From Fomitopsis serialis (lineage: Eukaryota > Basidiomycota > Agaricomycetes > Polyporales > Fomitopsidaceae): a DNA stretch of 64,000 nucleotides. Below, piece after piece: positions 35,945-47,538 of this stretch; within the stretch, counting starts at the first letter, position 1, and every line of letters begins with the position of its first letter. Location: positions 186,001-250,000 of the forward strand of contig NW_025954972.1 of the NCBI RefSeq assembly GCF_022376445.1, written 5' to 3'. Both the position numbers and the translations under genes were made by a program. The notes under the pieces were generated by a model, which saw nothing but the letters and a program-made list of their open reading frames with translations, did not search any database and was not told where the DNA came from.

Positions 35945-36330
35945 CCGAGTCTGCAATACTAGTACTACGCACAGCTGTCAGGCAGATCTGTCCCCTTCGC
36001 TACGATCATCCTCTACAACCTGTCCTCGTGAAGCTCTAGTGTCTCTGCATCCTCATCAATGGCCTCCCCCCACCTGGATATCCACGAGACGTACGGCCTG
36101 TTAATGCTGGGCTGACGGGCAGAGAGTACCCAGAGGAGAGGGTGCGAGAGGAGTCCCGCGCGACGCCGGACGACCTCAACTGGATACGCCGCAGCAAGAC
36201 GCTGAAGCTGAACCCAGCTAAGTGCGCGCTCCTGGTTGAGCAGCTCCGCAGGAACACTGAAACAGCACAGGACATAGGTTACATTCTCGTGGACATCCGC
36301 GGCTTTCGGTGCACTAATGGGGACAACGTC
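35945..36330 (+). pseudogene. Phosphatidylinositol-phosphate kinase pseudogene fragment
   Basis: The order PPHLDIHETYGL, then REYPEERVREESRATPDDLN, WIRRSKTLKLNPAKCALLVE and QLRRNTE follows the PIP kinase core. There, PPHxDIHETYDLKGSTxGRE leads to DLNW and then the segment before IMDYSLLVGIH. The invariant DLKGS is garbled (GLLMLG then a stop), and DIGYILVDIRG stands where DYSLLVGIH is expected. A weak upstream match (VPFATIILYNL) fits the preceding strand. Stops and frame changes break it, and the ATP-binding lobe and activation loop are missing. It is a remnant of an Mss4/PIP5K-type gene. Confidence 0.65.
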
Positions 36331-36372
36331 TGGAGTAACGCCACAAAGCTCGTCTCGGTACGTGTGCTCAAT

Positions 36373-37050
36373 CCTATTCACAAGGTGCCTCGCTGAAGGT
36401 GTCGGTATCGGTAGCCTGACCTTGCGCCGCATCATGCGCAAGCCGGACCTACCGCGCCTCGGAAGCGCGACGCTGCGCTTATCCAAGGAAGACATCACCG
36501 TCTAGCACCAGTACTTCGTTTTCTGCCAGGACGAGCGACACGCCTCGTTAGTAACCGCGAGCCTGAGGCTTGTCTGGTCCATCTCAGCCTCGCGATGTCC
36601 TTTTGCGACATACATTCCGACTCCACGCTATTGAGGCGTGCTCACGGCTGTACCTGTCCTGCTCTACGAAGACCGTTCGCCCTCTGCGTGATATAGCCAA
36701 GGTCGCTCGCCTGCAGTCTGGCCCTCAATCTACGCATGCAAGCTCTTCCGTCTCGCGCCTCTTGCCTCTTCGTGCTCGCTGTCCTGGCGCCGTCTCGTGT
36801 CCAACCCACGTCCAAATGGATCACGCGTAGGCAGCTGTGTCTGCCGTGCCCCCGGTTCTCTTTCAATGCTGTCACGGCTCGGGGAAAAAGGCGGGAATAT
36901 TGCTGGTGTGTGGTCCGTCCAGGTTAGTTGATCGTACCCATGTTTCGGCGCGTACCATTGACAGAAGTTCGCATCGCCTATAATCAGTCACACAACGCGA
37001 CTGCGACTGCGTGGCCAGTGCAACCGTACGGACCCGACTTGCTCCGGGGA
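36373..37050 (+). repeat. Direct duplication, copy A (about 0.7 kb)
   Basis: This copy matches 44391-45130. The offset is 8,083 bases before and 8,079 after a 4-base indel at GTCTAGCAC. Relative to copy B it lacks about 70 bases right after CGGTATCGGTAGCCTGAC. Identity over the shared part is high, with only scattered substitutions. A minus-strand open frame and a plus-strand frame (MRRIMRKPDLPRLGSATL, RLSKEDITV then stop; FVFCQDERHASLVTASLRL) suggest it derives from a gene I cannot name, already broken in both copies. Confidence 0.88.
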
Positions 37051-37688
37051 TGTTCCTCGCCACGTGAGTACACTTTCCTTGCGCATTACAGGGCTCACGG
37101 CTCGGCAGATCGTTTCGGGCTTGCTACAGACGGCGGACATATTAGTACTGAACCTCCCATTTAATTTCTTTTTTCCAAATCTCTCTCCGCTGCGCCAAGC
37201 TCGTTGCTAGGCATGCGCTCCTGCGTGAGCGCTGCTGGTGAAGTAACACACGCGGACATCATCCTCGCCATGTCGGTGCTGCGTTCTCGAATCTTGACGT
37301 CGTCCTTGCTGCGCTTAACGCGCCTCCGTCGACGTCTCATGCGTGCTGCCGCCCAAGTTTGGTGGCTACAGTCAATTTTCACGAGTCTGACGAGCGGGCC
37401 ATATGGGCCCTCAATATTCAATGGTGGGCAGCCGCAGTGCGGTATGCTACGTGCCGACGTCAACAAAGTATCGAATGTGATGATAGCCACTTAACGTACT
37501 TCACAGTTAACACAAGGATTCTTTCTGACACGTCACATTACCGACGCATCACGCTACGTGGTCGGCCTGATAGGTCGTACCAGTCTGTCCTTCCTCTGAT
37601 TCCGACGGACCGACACCATATAGTAAGCCACCGGCGACAATTCAAGAAATCGGACCTTCTCTGCATCTCTCGTCCCCGTTCTGTTCTC

Positions 37689-38993
37689 ATGGCTCAGGAG
37701 GCAGACATCGCTGACGAGCTGTACTCTGAACAGCCCTTGTTCATCTCGTCTCGGTGCCCATTGGCACCAGAACCCGAAGTCAAATCACACGAAGAGGTCG
37801 TCGCCCCGGTTCGTGCGATGGCACAGCAGATGTTTAGCTCCGGTGCTTTGTCTGCTGCTTATTACATCGGGGACGCTCTGCAAATTGCCCTTTGGCTGTT
37901 CAAGAAGCCGCTGGGTGTCCTCATTTTTGGCATGGGCCTGGCGGTCCTTTGCAATTACGTTGTCGGGAAGATCGGTGACATGCTATCCCCCGTCTGTTTG
38001 GTTCCGGTCATCTCAACCACCCCGTTCTGCATTCATCGCACAACATTCTCACCCACCGTGAACAAGGCGCCACACTCGGCGGATCTGGACAAATCGATCG
38101 GGCTGCATGGTAACTTTGGGGGCCTCCTAGATACGAACGCGGACGCGGGCGACATAGGTACGAAGCTCCTGCAGTCGGAGATTGCGACGCGCGACCTGGT
38201 CACGCTCGTGCGTGTCAGTGACCTGCGCAGTCGTAACATGCTCGCAGGAGCTCTGGTGCAGCTTGTGGAGGATGCAAAGAGGACAGGAGAAGGATTACAT
38301 AGTCTGAATGCAACGATCAACGGCGCAGTAGAACGGTGAGTCTGACTCGTACGTTGGAGAACACCTGGCTCACCACAGAATTTAGCATCACGGTCGTGAA
38401 CGATTACGCTATGAGCACAATGTCTGCCGCGACGGTCGATGACAGTCCGTTGTCGTGGATCGCTACCACTTTCTCGTTTTACTCCGGCACTCCGAAGGTC
38501 GTCATTGTCCAGTCATACAGAGATGTAATGGAAACACTGGCAGCGGAGACTGAGCGCGCGCTCCTGGAGGCATCTATCAGCGCCGCAAACCTCGAGAGGC
38601 TCCAAGAACACCTTTTCACAATTCACGAAATCTGCGTGAGGGAGGGACTCTCCCTGAGTGACGCGCGCGCAAAGCTGCTTTCCGAACTATGGTCGGTTCT
38701 CGGAGGAAATCGCGACGCGCTGCGCAAGGCTGAGGGACGACTTACCCTCCTTGCGGAAGTCGACCAATATACGTGGTTATGACGCGCGACGTGCTCAAGA
38801 AGGTGGCAGCGGATGTGGAGGAGCTGAGGGACCGCTCGGCCGCACCTCAAATTGTCGGTGAGCGCGTGCCGGTGGAGGTTTGATCCGAAGCATTGGCCAG
38901 GGCATCGAGAGGCTGCAGCAAGGGCGCCAGAGAGCGAGCGGGGGAAGGCATGCAATGGACAAATTATTGGCGGCGCTCAACGACGGTGCATAG
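37689..38993 (+). pseudogene. Agaricomycete membrane protein gene with two frameshifts
   Basis: Exon 1 starts at 37689 (MAQEADIADELYSEQPLF), with a membrane segment (VLIFGMGLAVLCNYVVG) at about residue 80. It continues to TRDLVTLVRVSDLRSRNM and GLHSLNATINGAVE. After a 50-base intron (38336-38385) exon 2 reads ITVVNDYAMSTMSAATVDD. A long helical part follows (FTIHEICVREGLSLSDARAK, LWSVLGGNRDALRKAEGRL). The frame then slips near 38,770, giving VLKKVAADVEELRDRSAAP and IVG(E)RVPVEV. It slips again at about 38,880, giving RSIGQGIERLQQGRQRAS and LLAALNDGA before TAG. This matches a common agaricomycete single-pass membrane protein with a coiled-coil carboxy end. The carboxy 90 residues are lost from the main frame. 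Short unseen introns could explain one slip. Confidence 0.6.
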
Positions 38994-39659
38994 CGTAAGT
39001 ACGGCGATGTACGTTCTGGCATGTATCGTCAAAGGTAGCACTAGGATCAGTCGCATATGCTTACATGTGGTCTATATTACAAGAATGCACATTGACTTAC
39101 GCAGTCCGTCCGTCTCTTCGAAGTGCTGATGATTTGGAGTACTATCATAAGCAGAATGGCGATCTGAGAGAGGCGAGGCACGCAGAGGTTGGTCCAACTA
39201 AGTTAGTAGCGTAGTGCAAGGTTTAGGCACGCAACGCTTCTCTCGTCCACGTCTAAGTAGAATCTTCACCGACCCTTCGGTCGTCTTTTCGCCCACCCAC
39301 CTTTCCCTTCTCCGCGAGATCTCGCCCCTTGCATCTCAAGTCCCAGGCAAGGTGTACCTCATTGGCTCGATACGTTTCCTCCCCGCGACATGTGAACGGC
39401 CACGCGATGAAGCTGCCGGCGGGGGTAGCTCCCGGGCACCCGCACCATAAGGCCGCACTCTTGCTAGATCTCGACGCTGTCGACGTCGAGGCCGGCGTGG
39501 ATACTGAACAATCCGCTACTGTTTCTTCCTTGAACATATACGCACTCGTCCGACTGCCCCGCTAGAGCCAACAGCTAGCCGCTGCGTCCGCACGCACTCG
39601 TCTCCGCCCATATTCAGCGACATCCGCTCATCGTCTGCGGACAGTACTAGTCATCCACA

Positions 39660-41600
39660 CTCAATCAGGTTCGACAACAGGCTTACATATATATCCTCCT
39701 CGACTCAGCTAGACGACCCATTCTGTACCTCCAGCCTCCGTATGCTAGCGGTAATGGCAGCGCACCCAGCATCGATAATCTACGTGCCCTCGCCAACTGC
39801 ACACCCGCAGAACTTCTCTTCCTCTCTACCATAATCACGCCTCTCCTCCGGCGAGACTTCCTCAATTATCTTCCCGCAGAGCTCGCTTTCCACGTTATGA
39901 GTTCCATGACGACCCGAAAAGTCCCTAGGGCGAGCAGGGTCAGTCGTGCATGGCAGCAACTCCGGGACGCCCAATGATTATGGCGGTGTATGTGCGACAT
40001 CCATCACTACCCCTTTCCCGAAGACGAGGAAGGCGAGGAGAGTTGCTCCGACGATGTCATCTCCAACTTTTCAGGTGCGTAGCCCAATTACCTTCCTCTC
40101 AAATACTTATTCATCCAATGTGTGCCGGTTCCCTTCAGTTGCTGCTCCGACAGTATCAGCGTTAAGCGTGCAAGAGCTACCTTCGTATCTCCTCCCCACA
40201 CCTCCGCGCTTCTCCTATTGTAAGCACTTCCGTTACGAATACACTACCAGTACGTGCAGTTTGATCATGCGTCACCGGCTGATCCTCATCACGCCTCTCC
40301 TTGCCCTCCGTATCAGCTTCAAACTGTGTACACAGTGTGAAGCTCCTTCGAATGAACCGGATACCACTGCTCCCGTCTTGACAAATCCCGTTACAGGACC
40401 CTTCCGCGGACCATCAAAGACCATCAAGCCCCACAGGGCACACAGCCGTCGGCCGTCATCCCCACTTCCGTTGCGATAGGCGACAACTGGTTCGCCGTCG
40501 GGCTGGCGAAAGGCCGCATACATGTCTTCAATGCCCGAACAGGCGTCTTGAGCCGAACATTGGTGGGCTATGCGAGTGGTGTTTGGTGAGTTTGGTGTGC
40601 GGAAGTGATGGCGCAAAGAGTGCCTTCTCGACCAGGCACGGCCGAGAAACCGAGAACGAAGAAGACCTCATCGACATTGAAGAGATGGACACGGATTTCG
40701 ACAAGGATTTCGTCGACCCAACGGACTATGATCTATCGATGTCGCCCGCGCTCCGGCATGCACTTGGCTCGACCTCGGAGCGATCAGTGGTGCGAAGCAG
40801 CCGAGACGGCGCTCGGCGTCGGGCGTATTCAGTTGTGCGGGCGCCCAGAAGAGCGGGAGGTCAGAGGCACGACCTACGCCGTTTGGTCATCCAAGTGAAC
40901 CGAACGGAGCGTCGGATGGATGGGGCCAGCCACATGCACTGGTGGTCAGTGGCGGATGTGACAAGGACCTCAGAGTCTGGGACGTCAAGTCCAGGTACGC
41001 TACGCCGGCTGTCCTCGCTGTGACCTAATTGAAATGACCTTCTAAGTCACTGCATCTACGTCCTCTGAAGCCACACGTCAACTGTCCGCTGCCTCAAAGT
41101 CCTTTATGGCCGCCCAATCGCTGTTAAGGATTCGCGCGATTGCACCGTGCGCGTTTGGGACATCCAGAGGGGGCGGTTGTGCGCACGCTCGAGGGGTACG
41201 AGCAAAGCGTGCGCTGCCTCGACGTGCGCGACCGGCGCGTCGTGAGCGGGAGCTACGACTGCACCTGCCGTGTGTGGGACATTGAGACAGGGGCCTGTAT
41301 CCATGTCCTGAGGCGTCACTTCCACCAAATTTACTCTGTCGCGTTCGATGGAGTGAAATTCGCCAGTGGCGGCTTGACACCACCGTCAGAGTGTGGGATG
41401 CCGCAACTGGGTACGCCATATGCCGCCTTGGCCGAAGTGCTCGCTCACTCAGATTGTTTCAGGGCGGGCCTCGCTCTTCTGCGAGGGCACACCGTGCTTG
41501 TCTACCAGCTTTGGCTCTCGCCGACCATGCTTGCCACCGGCGACGGACAACCTCAACTTCGGCCCCTCCCCCGACTCCACGGCCGCGAGCGGTACAGACC
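39660..41600 (+). pseudogene. F-box/WD40 protein (Cdc4-like) pseudogene
   Basis: The F-box part reads IDNLRALANCTPAELLFLS, ITPLLRRDFLNYLPAELAF, ASRVSRAWQQLRDAQ, then TGA where Trp/Glu is expected, then LWRCMCD (39,765-39,990). WD40 repeats follow: WFAVGLAKGRIHVFNARTG (40,490), VVSGGCDKDLRVWDVKSR (40,950) and SRDCTVRVWDIQRG (41,130). Next come VRCLDVRDRRVVSGSYDCTC then VWDIETGACIHVL (41,210), VKFASGG then VRVWDAATG (41,355), and GHTVLVYQLWLSPTMLATGD (41,485). Intact members are SCF ubiquitin-ligase substrate receptors. Introns and the acidic insert (ENEEDLIDIEEMDTDFDKD) are kept, but stops, single-base slips and a scrambled carboxy end after 41,520 disable it. Confidence 0.75.
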
Positions 41601-41865
41601 CGTTTTGTTCGCGTGATCTTCGCGCCTCGGCGCGGACGACCACGAGCATAAGCCGGAGCACCTCGAGGACACGCTGTTTGACTTGTACGCGACTTCCAGA
41701 GCACGGAGAAGGGGTCTTGGGACAGTGTGTGGGAAGCCGTTGCACGCAATCCAATAGGTCTCTCATAGTCATAATCATATTCGTACTAGCAGGACCATAA
41801 TCAATGCACAAATTGAAACATATTTGACTGATACAGGAAACACTAGGAGGCACCTTGAACGGCTT

Positions 41866-43157
41866 TCACTGCAGGCTCTGGACTAAGGATGCAAACCGGC
41901 CGTTTGAGATAGCGAGCACCACTACACCAAGAGCGAGTCCACCAAAGATCGCCCCCGCAGCTGCAGCCATCCCGGCACGAAGGAGGTAATATGCGGCGGT
42001 TGAAGCAAGGGAGGAGCGCCTCGCCGAACGACGTTCCTTCTCCTCGCTCAGAAATGAACGGAATGATCGGATCTGCGCCTCAGTGTCACGCTCCCGACTT
42101 TCAATGTCGGCCGTGTGACGAGCGAAGCATCCGGCGATCATCCACAACGTCTTGCTATCCTCCGCCTTGATCATAAGGTACTCGTCCTCCTTGCCTGGAA
42201 CCTTGCCGAAGATGGTGAGAGTGCTCTAACATATGTGATCAGTTGATTAGTATTCTGCTGGCGAAGGTAGCCATGGTACCTGATTCACATAGATGACCAT
42301 GTCCTCAGGGATCGATCGAGTGGGCATCCACAGCAGTGGCTCGTATCCTTCATCTGGCTGCGCAAACAGGACATCTACACAGGGTCAGCCAGCTCGACTT
42401 CTTTGAGACATCTCCAACTTACATGGTCCTGCAGTCAAACGAGCTACGATCAGCTGCGCCGGGTCCCACTGTTCAAAATGCTCGTGCTGTATCAAGTCTG
42501 CACAAAAGTGTAGCTTGGCGTCAGCCACATGTCCGTTGAATAGAATCTCCTCGACCCTGTCGACGCCTCGTTAGTCCCCTAATAAGGTAGGTGTTATTCG
42601 CAGACTTACCCTGGAGTGTTCTCCTTGAAGCGCAGGAGTCGCGGGACATACTTCATGACCAGGCTGGACGATGTTTGTGGCATACTTCCGACCGCCGGGA
42701 GGCAGGGCAGGAACAGATCGAGAAGGACTTTATATCGCGATGAATATCACTACCTAATCATGGTTGCTTTGTCTGCGGAGCTGCCCATCAGGGATGAACA
42801 AAGGTAGCGTAAGGTCAGCTTACAATCGGCGGCAAGAGGCTAGCATTGGTTCTCGGTGAAGCTTCGTCCTAAGGGTTGGGAGCATCCTCACCAGTTGTCG
42901 AGCCAACTGTCGAACCTCGGAGCGTGCGCTGCGCGGGAGGCGCGTACGAGGGCATGGACCAAGTTATCGAGCGGGTGCTCGCGCGGAAGAATTGGAGACG
43001 AGGAAGCAAACGGCATGACAGTGCTGGTATGAGAAGATGAGAACACGCCCACCAACACACCTGATCTCGGGACCCCACCAGCCCAAATGAACAAATGTTC
43101 AGCTAACTCTGTCCCGACATTCTCGACGAAGCGAGCGGGGCGCCGGCTAAGTCCCAT
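41866..43157 (-). CDS. Hypothetical membrane protein
   Basis: Reading from MGLSRRPARFVENVGTELAE (43157), exon 1 runs to 42888 (DSWLDNW). After a stretch with unresolved short exons, the frame reads MKYVPRLLRFKENTPG, VEEILFNGHVADAKLHFCAD, DPAQLIVARLTAGPY, DEGYEPLLWMPTRSIPEDM, STLTIFGKVPGKEDEYLMIK, and ends SNGRFASLVQSLQ. The introns from 42,600 to 42,226 are in phase. There is a helical basic/acidic segment (SFRSFLSEEKERRSARRSS) before one strong membrane helix (MAAAAGAIFGGLALGVVVLA) close to the carboxy end, so it is probably tail-anchored, perhaps in mitochondria or ER. No family is recognised. The 42,690-42,890 join is uncertain. Confidence 0.55.
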
Positions 43158-44390
43158 TGCCTACAGGTAGATTCAGCGGAGGAAGATGGCGGAAAACGGG
43201 GGCGACTTACGACACGGCTACTTCCAGATGTGCCCTTGATATTTGGCAAGTCCGTCCGACGGGGAGAACGCGAGCGTCGGCAGCCGCAAGGACTCGACAG
43301 CACGCGTATGTACACGGGCGTTGTACCAACACGTGCATATGCGGCGTCTCCGCGCGGGCAAGGCCTACTTAAATATCACACTCATTGCAAGCGTCTGCCG
43401 ACTGTGCGTCTGCAGCAACGAAGGCCCCATTACTTCGTTCCCGGGTGATAGGTCGCGACCCGTACGGTCGAGTGGAGCCCAACATCCCGTACCCCGTGCC
43501 CTCACCAACGGTTGGAGCACGGTAGCTGCGCCTACTGACGGCCCAACGCCGACAGACGCCGACTTCCATCCGCCTTGCCACGTCGCCGCCTGTGTGAGTC
43601 TTCACTACTGCTACCTAGCCTTATGCTTACGAAGGGATATGTAGGAGGAGTTTGAGAGTGGCTCGCATGGGATGAGGAAGTCATCGGGCCATTCAGACGA
43701 GCCCTTCTGCCTTCATACGTAGGGCACAATCTGCCTAGCGGAGGCTTGGGTTTCGGCACGGGCAGGAGGAGGAGGAGGAGGAGGAGGAGGCGTGTTGCTC
43801 TCTCTTCAAGTGGGCGCGCTGACTAACCAGCCTGGCCCAGCACCTCAATTCTGTTGCTTGACCCCGTGCTGTGGAGGATGAGAATAGACCTGTGCAAGGG
43901 CGGACGTCGGGCTGCCCGCGCAGTAGCCCGAGACATTGGCAAAACGAACGTGGAAGGCGGACGGATGGTTGGAGACGGCAGCAAATATACTCATCCGCAC
44001 AACGTTCTGCCCTGAAAAGGAGGCCCACCGAAAGCGTTGAGCAAGGCATCCGAAGTACGTCGGCCGCTTAGTTGCATGGGTGCGTGCGACGATGGATTCG
44101 TCCGCGCGCGCGGGGCCATTCGTCCTCGGTTTCCCCTTGGTTCGGCTGTCTGCTTGTTCGCTCACCCGTTCAGCTGCCTACTCGCTCACTCACCCGTTCA
44201 ACCGCCCGCCCTCCGTCGCCATCTTACCTGCTCTCCCTCACCCTCTCGCCATCGCCCTCTTGCCCGTTTGCCCGCTTTGCTGCCTGCCCACAAATCCATT
44301 TACCTGCCACACGCTCGCACTCTTGCCTACAACCCTTCTAGTATGCGCCCTCTCGCCCGTGTTCCCGTGCACCTGACCACCCACTTGGCA
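43158..44390. repeat. Intergenic region with (GGA)n and pyrimidine-rich tract
   Basis: No supported gene. A (GGA)n run of about nine triplets lies at 43764-43790. A CT-rich low-complexity tract (repeated CGCTCACTCACCCG-like words) fills about 44,150-44,390 and abuts duplication copy B. Confidence 0.6.
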
Positions 44391-45130
44391 TTCATTTACA
44401 AGGTACCTCGCTGCAGGTATCGGTATCGGTAGCCTGACATTCCTGTCGTCCGGCGACTGGACTCGACGCAAGTGAATGGTCCTGGCTTCCTCGACGCCGT
44501 TGAGATGCGCCGCATCATGCGCAAGCCGGACCTACCGCGCCTCGGAAGCGCGACGCTGCGCTTATCCAAGGAAGACATCACCGTCTAGCACACTTCGTTT
44601 TCTGCCAGGACGAGCGACACGCCTCGTTAGTAACCGCGAGCCTGAGGCTTGTCTGGTCCATCTCAGCCTCGCGATGTCCTCTCGCGACATACATTCCGAC
44701 TCCACGCTATTGAGGCGTGCTCACGGCTGTACCTGTCCTGCTCTACGAAGACCGTTCGCCCTCTGCGTGATATAGCCAAGGTCGCTCGCCTGCAGTCTGG
44801 CCCTCAATCTACGCATGCCAGCTCTTCCGTCTCGCGCCTCTTGCCTCTTCGTGCTCGCTGTCCTGGCGCCGTCTCGTGTCCAACCCACGTCCAAATGGAT
44901 CACGCGTAGGCAGCTGTGTCTGCCGTGCCCCCGGTTCTCTTTCAATGCTGTCACGGCTCGGGGAAAAAGGCGGGAATATTGCTGGTGTGTGGTCCGTCCA
45001 GGTTAGTTGATCGTACCCATGTTTCGGCGCGTACCATTGACAGAAGTTCGCATCGCCTATAATCAGTCACACAACGCGACTGCGACTGCGTAGCCAGTGC
45101 AACCGTACGGACCGGATTTGCTTTGGGGAT
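44391..45130 (+). repeat. Direct duplication, copy B (about 0.74 kb)
   Basis: Partner of 36373-37050 in the same orientation. It keeps about 70 bases missing from copy A (44,433-44,503), where the frame reads DIPVVRRLDSTQVNGPGFLD and then AVEMRRIMRKPDLPRL, so the fuller copy is this one. It ends just before the FKBP gene, where the two copies drift apart over about 30 bases. Confidence 0.88.
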
Positions 45131-45572
45131 GCTCTCCTCCAGGTTGCGCCGGTGGAGACAGGCCGGTGGAGACAGTTGAACTCTGAGCATTAGTATCCGT
45201 CGTCGTACGAACAGAGAGGCGGGATCTAGAGCCACCACTAGTCGTGCGTACTGTGTTTTTCATATACTCAGTACCTGTGGGGAACACGCTGACCGGCCGA
45301 GCCTGTGCCGAGCGCTCGGGGTGGCCCACTTTTGGTCGACGACGCTTCCGACGTTTAAAATTACTCCTAATAATGACTGGATTGTTTCGTGCCACAATGC
45401 AAGTACTGGGCGATCTACATTGTTCAGAGCCAACACCTATATACACGACTGTTCGCCCTCGACACTGGCGTGCCGACGCGGAACTGCCTGTGATCGCCCT
45501 CCAACATGCCCGTGCACGCATTCTGGTGAGACCTTCAGACCCACTGTCCTCGGCAATTACTGACTGCCCTAG

Positions 45573-47050
45573 GGGAGTGACGCTCAATCCTGATCAAACC
45601 ATCAGGATTTCGCCGGAGATCTATGACGTCCATATCACCCAAGCCGCTTTGAGTGGCGCGAGGGCCGCGGGCGATATCACGGTTATAGAGCTGGCATGGA
45701 ATGCAAGCTCTAGCACCCAGGCTGTCGAGGAAAGTTCTGTGGTCTTATGCTCTTTGTATCCAGGCATGGTGCGTGCTAAAGACACAAAGATTCACCAACG
45801 AAGCTCACCGTGTCCGTGCAGAGCGATCAAGTCGTTCTCAACATCTGGCTAGCTGCGCGACAAGAGTATCGGATTAAGGCCAGTGGCAGGACGTCAGTGG
45901 CTCAAAGTGATTCCTACAGGCCTTATATGCTGACTTGTCGCATTCAATCTAGCTCGGTTTCTTTGCTGGGCTACTACTGTGGTACGTGGATGCGAATATG
46001 ATATGACGAACTGCAACCAACTTGGACCGGTTAGCCCCCGATGCCCCGGGTTCATCGCCTGGATCTGGTTTACATATTGCCCAAGCATTGACGACAGCAT
46101 CTGGGTAATTGGACAGCTTACTGCTCGATGTGTCCGTTCTGACTGTTCGTTTTTGTAGGGCAGCGCCAGGACCGGTCCAGCAGCATAATAAGAACAAGCG
46201 TCCACGACTTGACGACGATGGTTCGGAAACCAGCCGCTCTGCCGGTGCTTCGACGAGCACGGCAATTGCGCCAGCTAATTCCGCTGCGGGGGGCAGGACC
46301 AGTGGACTAGCCAAACCTGCTGCAAGTCTCTTGGGTTCCACAACCCGCGCTGTATCAGACAGGGCAAGCGGACCAGCAGGATCGGCGAGACCTAATGCAA
46401 CACTCCCCAATCGCGACAACGTCGGACCTTCAAGTGCGCGCGAACGTGGCGATGCACCCAAGCGCAGCGATGTCGGCCCTTCGACGAGCGTGGGAGAACA
46501 GTCCTCCAACAGTTCGCGCGAGCGTAGCCACCCGTCTCAGATGACCAAGGGACAGAAGTTGAACCCGGCCTCGTCTGCGACACGGATGGAGCCACTCAAC
46601 GTGACCCCCGGTGCCGGCGATGGATTGGCATTCGGCGATGTTGTTACTCTTTCATTCACTGTCACTGTCCAGGACACAAACGCGGTCGTTATAGACTGTC
46701 GGACGAACCCAGTACGTAGTCGCCCTATTGCAACCGTTGTGGAGAATAACCCGACTACCCAGATGACGGTTACAATGGGTCGAGAGCACGTATTGCCGTA
46801 CATACAACACCAGATGGTCGGCATGAAGGAAGGGCAGCACGCGGTTTTCGTGACGCCGCCGCGTCTAGCATTTGGAAATGCGCCTCGCAAGATGGGTGGT
46901 AACGTTGTGCCGCCTAATTCGACTCTCATCTGGGGTCAGTCGTCCGACTTCGGCATGGCGTGTTGTAGCTCACTGATCTGTCTCGCAGACATAGAAATCT
47001 GTGCCATCCACCGGACGCCATCTGAGGATGGGCTCGGCGGAGGTATGTAG
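45573..47050 (+). CDS. FKBP-type peptidyl-prolyl isomerase, nuclear type
   Basis: The amino part has the nucleoplasmin-like fold of nuclear FKBPs: GVTLNPDQTIRISPEIYDVH, ITQAALSGARAAGDITV and VVLCSLYPGM (exon to 45768). SDQVVLNIWLAARQEYRIKA follows (45822-45892), then VSLLGYYC (45953-45981). A low-complexity linker carries a basic patch (NKNKRPRLDDDGSETS). The isomerase domain comes last (GDVVTLSFTVTVQDTNAVV, VLPYIQHQMVGMKEGQHAVF, TPPRLAFGNAP, NVVPPNSTLIW then DIEICAIHR across an intron, 46934/46989). Nuclear FKBPs bind histones and chaperone chromatin. The first exon is not identified; MAHFWSTTLP at 45321 is a candidate. The join between 45981 and 46159 is out of phase by one, so either an exon is missed or the gene is damaged. 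Confidence 0.65.
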
Positions 47051-47538
47051 TGATGTCAGAACTCAGTAATCAATAACTCGACGGGCGCCACCGAGTGCCG
47101 CACTTGCTGGGTACCCACGTTGCGATCGTCAGTAGCACAGCACGCCGATCACCGAGGCTACTATGGTTCGCCGCAGGCCGGAAAACGACTTGCTCGCTTG
47201 GCTGATGTTCAATTCCTTTCTCGGTATATTTCCTTCCCGATCTATCGCAAGTACGATCGCTCGAATTCCTACCTTTACCCATCGCCTCTCAGCCACTTCT
47301 ATCTTTTGCATATTTTTTTTTCTTTCTGCGATAGTAGGCCCCTCGCTGCATGTATGTACGTACAGAGTGCCACGTCGCCCATCTCGAATAAACTGCCTTC
47401 ATCTTCATCATTGCGAGCTCCAAGTTCGACGACACAGAGGTAGCGGCGCGACGGTCGCGCGCAACCTAAGTCGAGCAAGTCAAGTAAGGTAATCTGGTGT
47501 AGAACTGGCATGTGTAGTCGAGTCGAGTCGAATGAAAA
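47051..47538. other. Intergenic region, nothing recognised
   Basis: This includes the 3' flank of the FKBP gene. It has a T-rich run at 47,310-47,330. No coding exon or repeat is identified. Confidence 0.4.

Noticed and set aside
10336..43790. GGA runs and repeats as a possible CRISPR array
   Set aside because: They are simple triplet repeats or minisatellites without unique spacers, in a eukaryotic genome.
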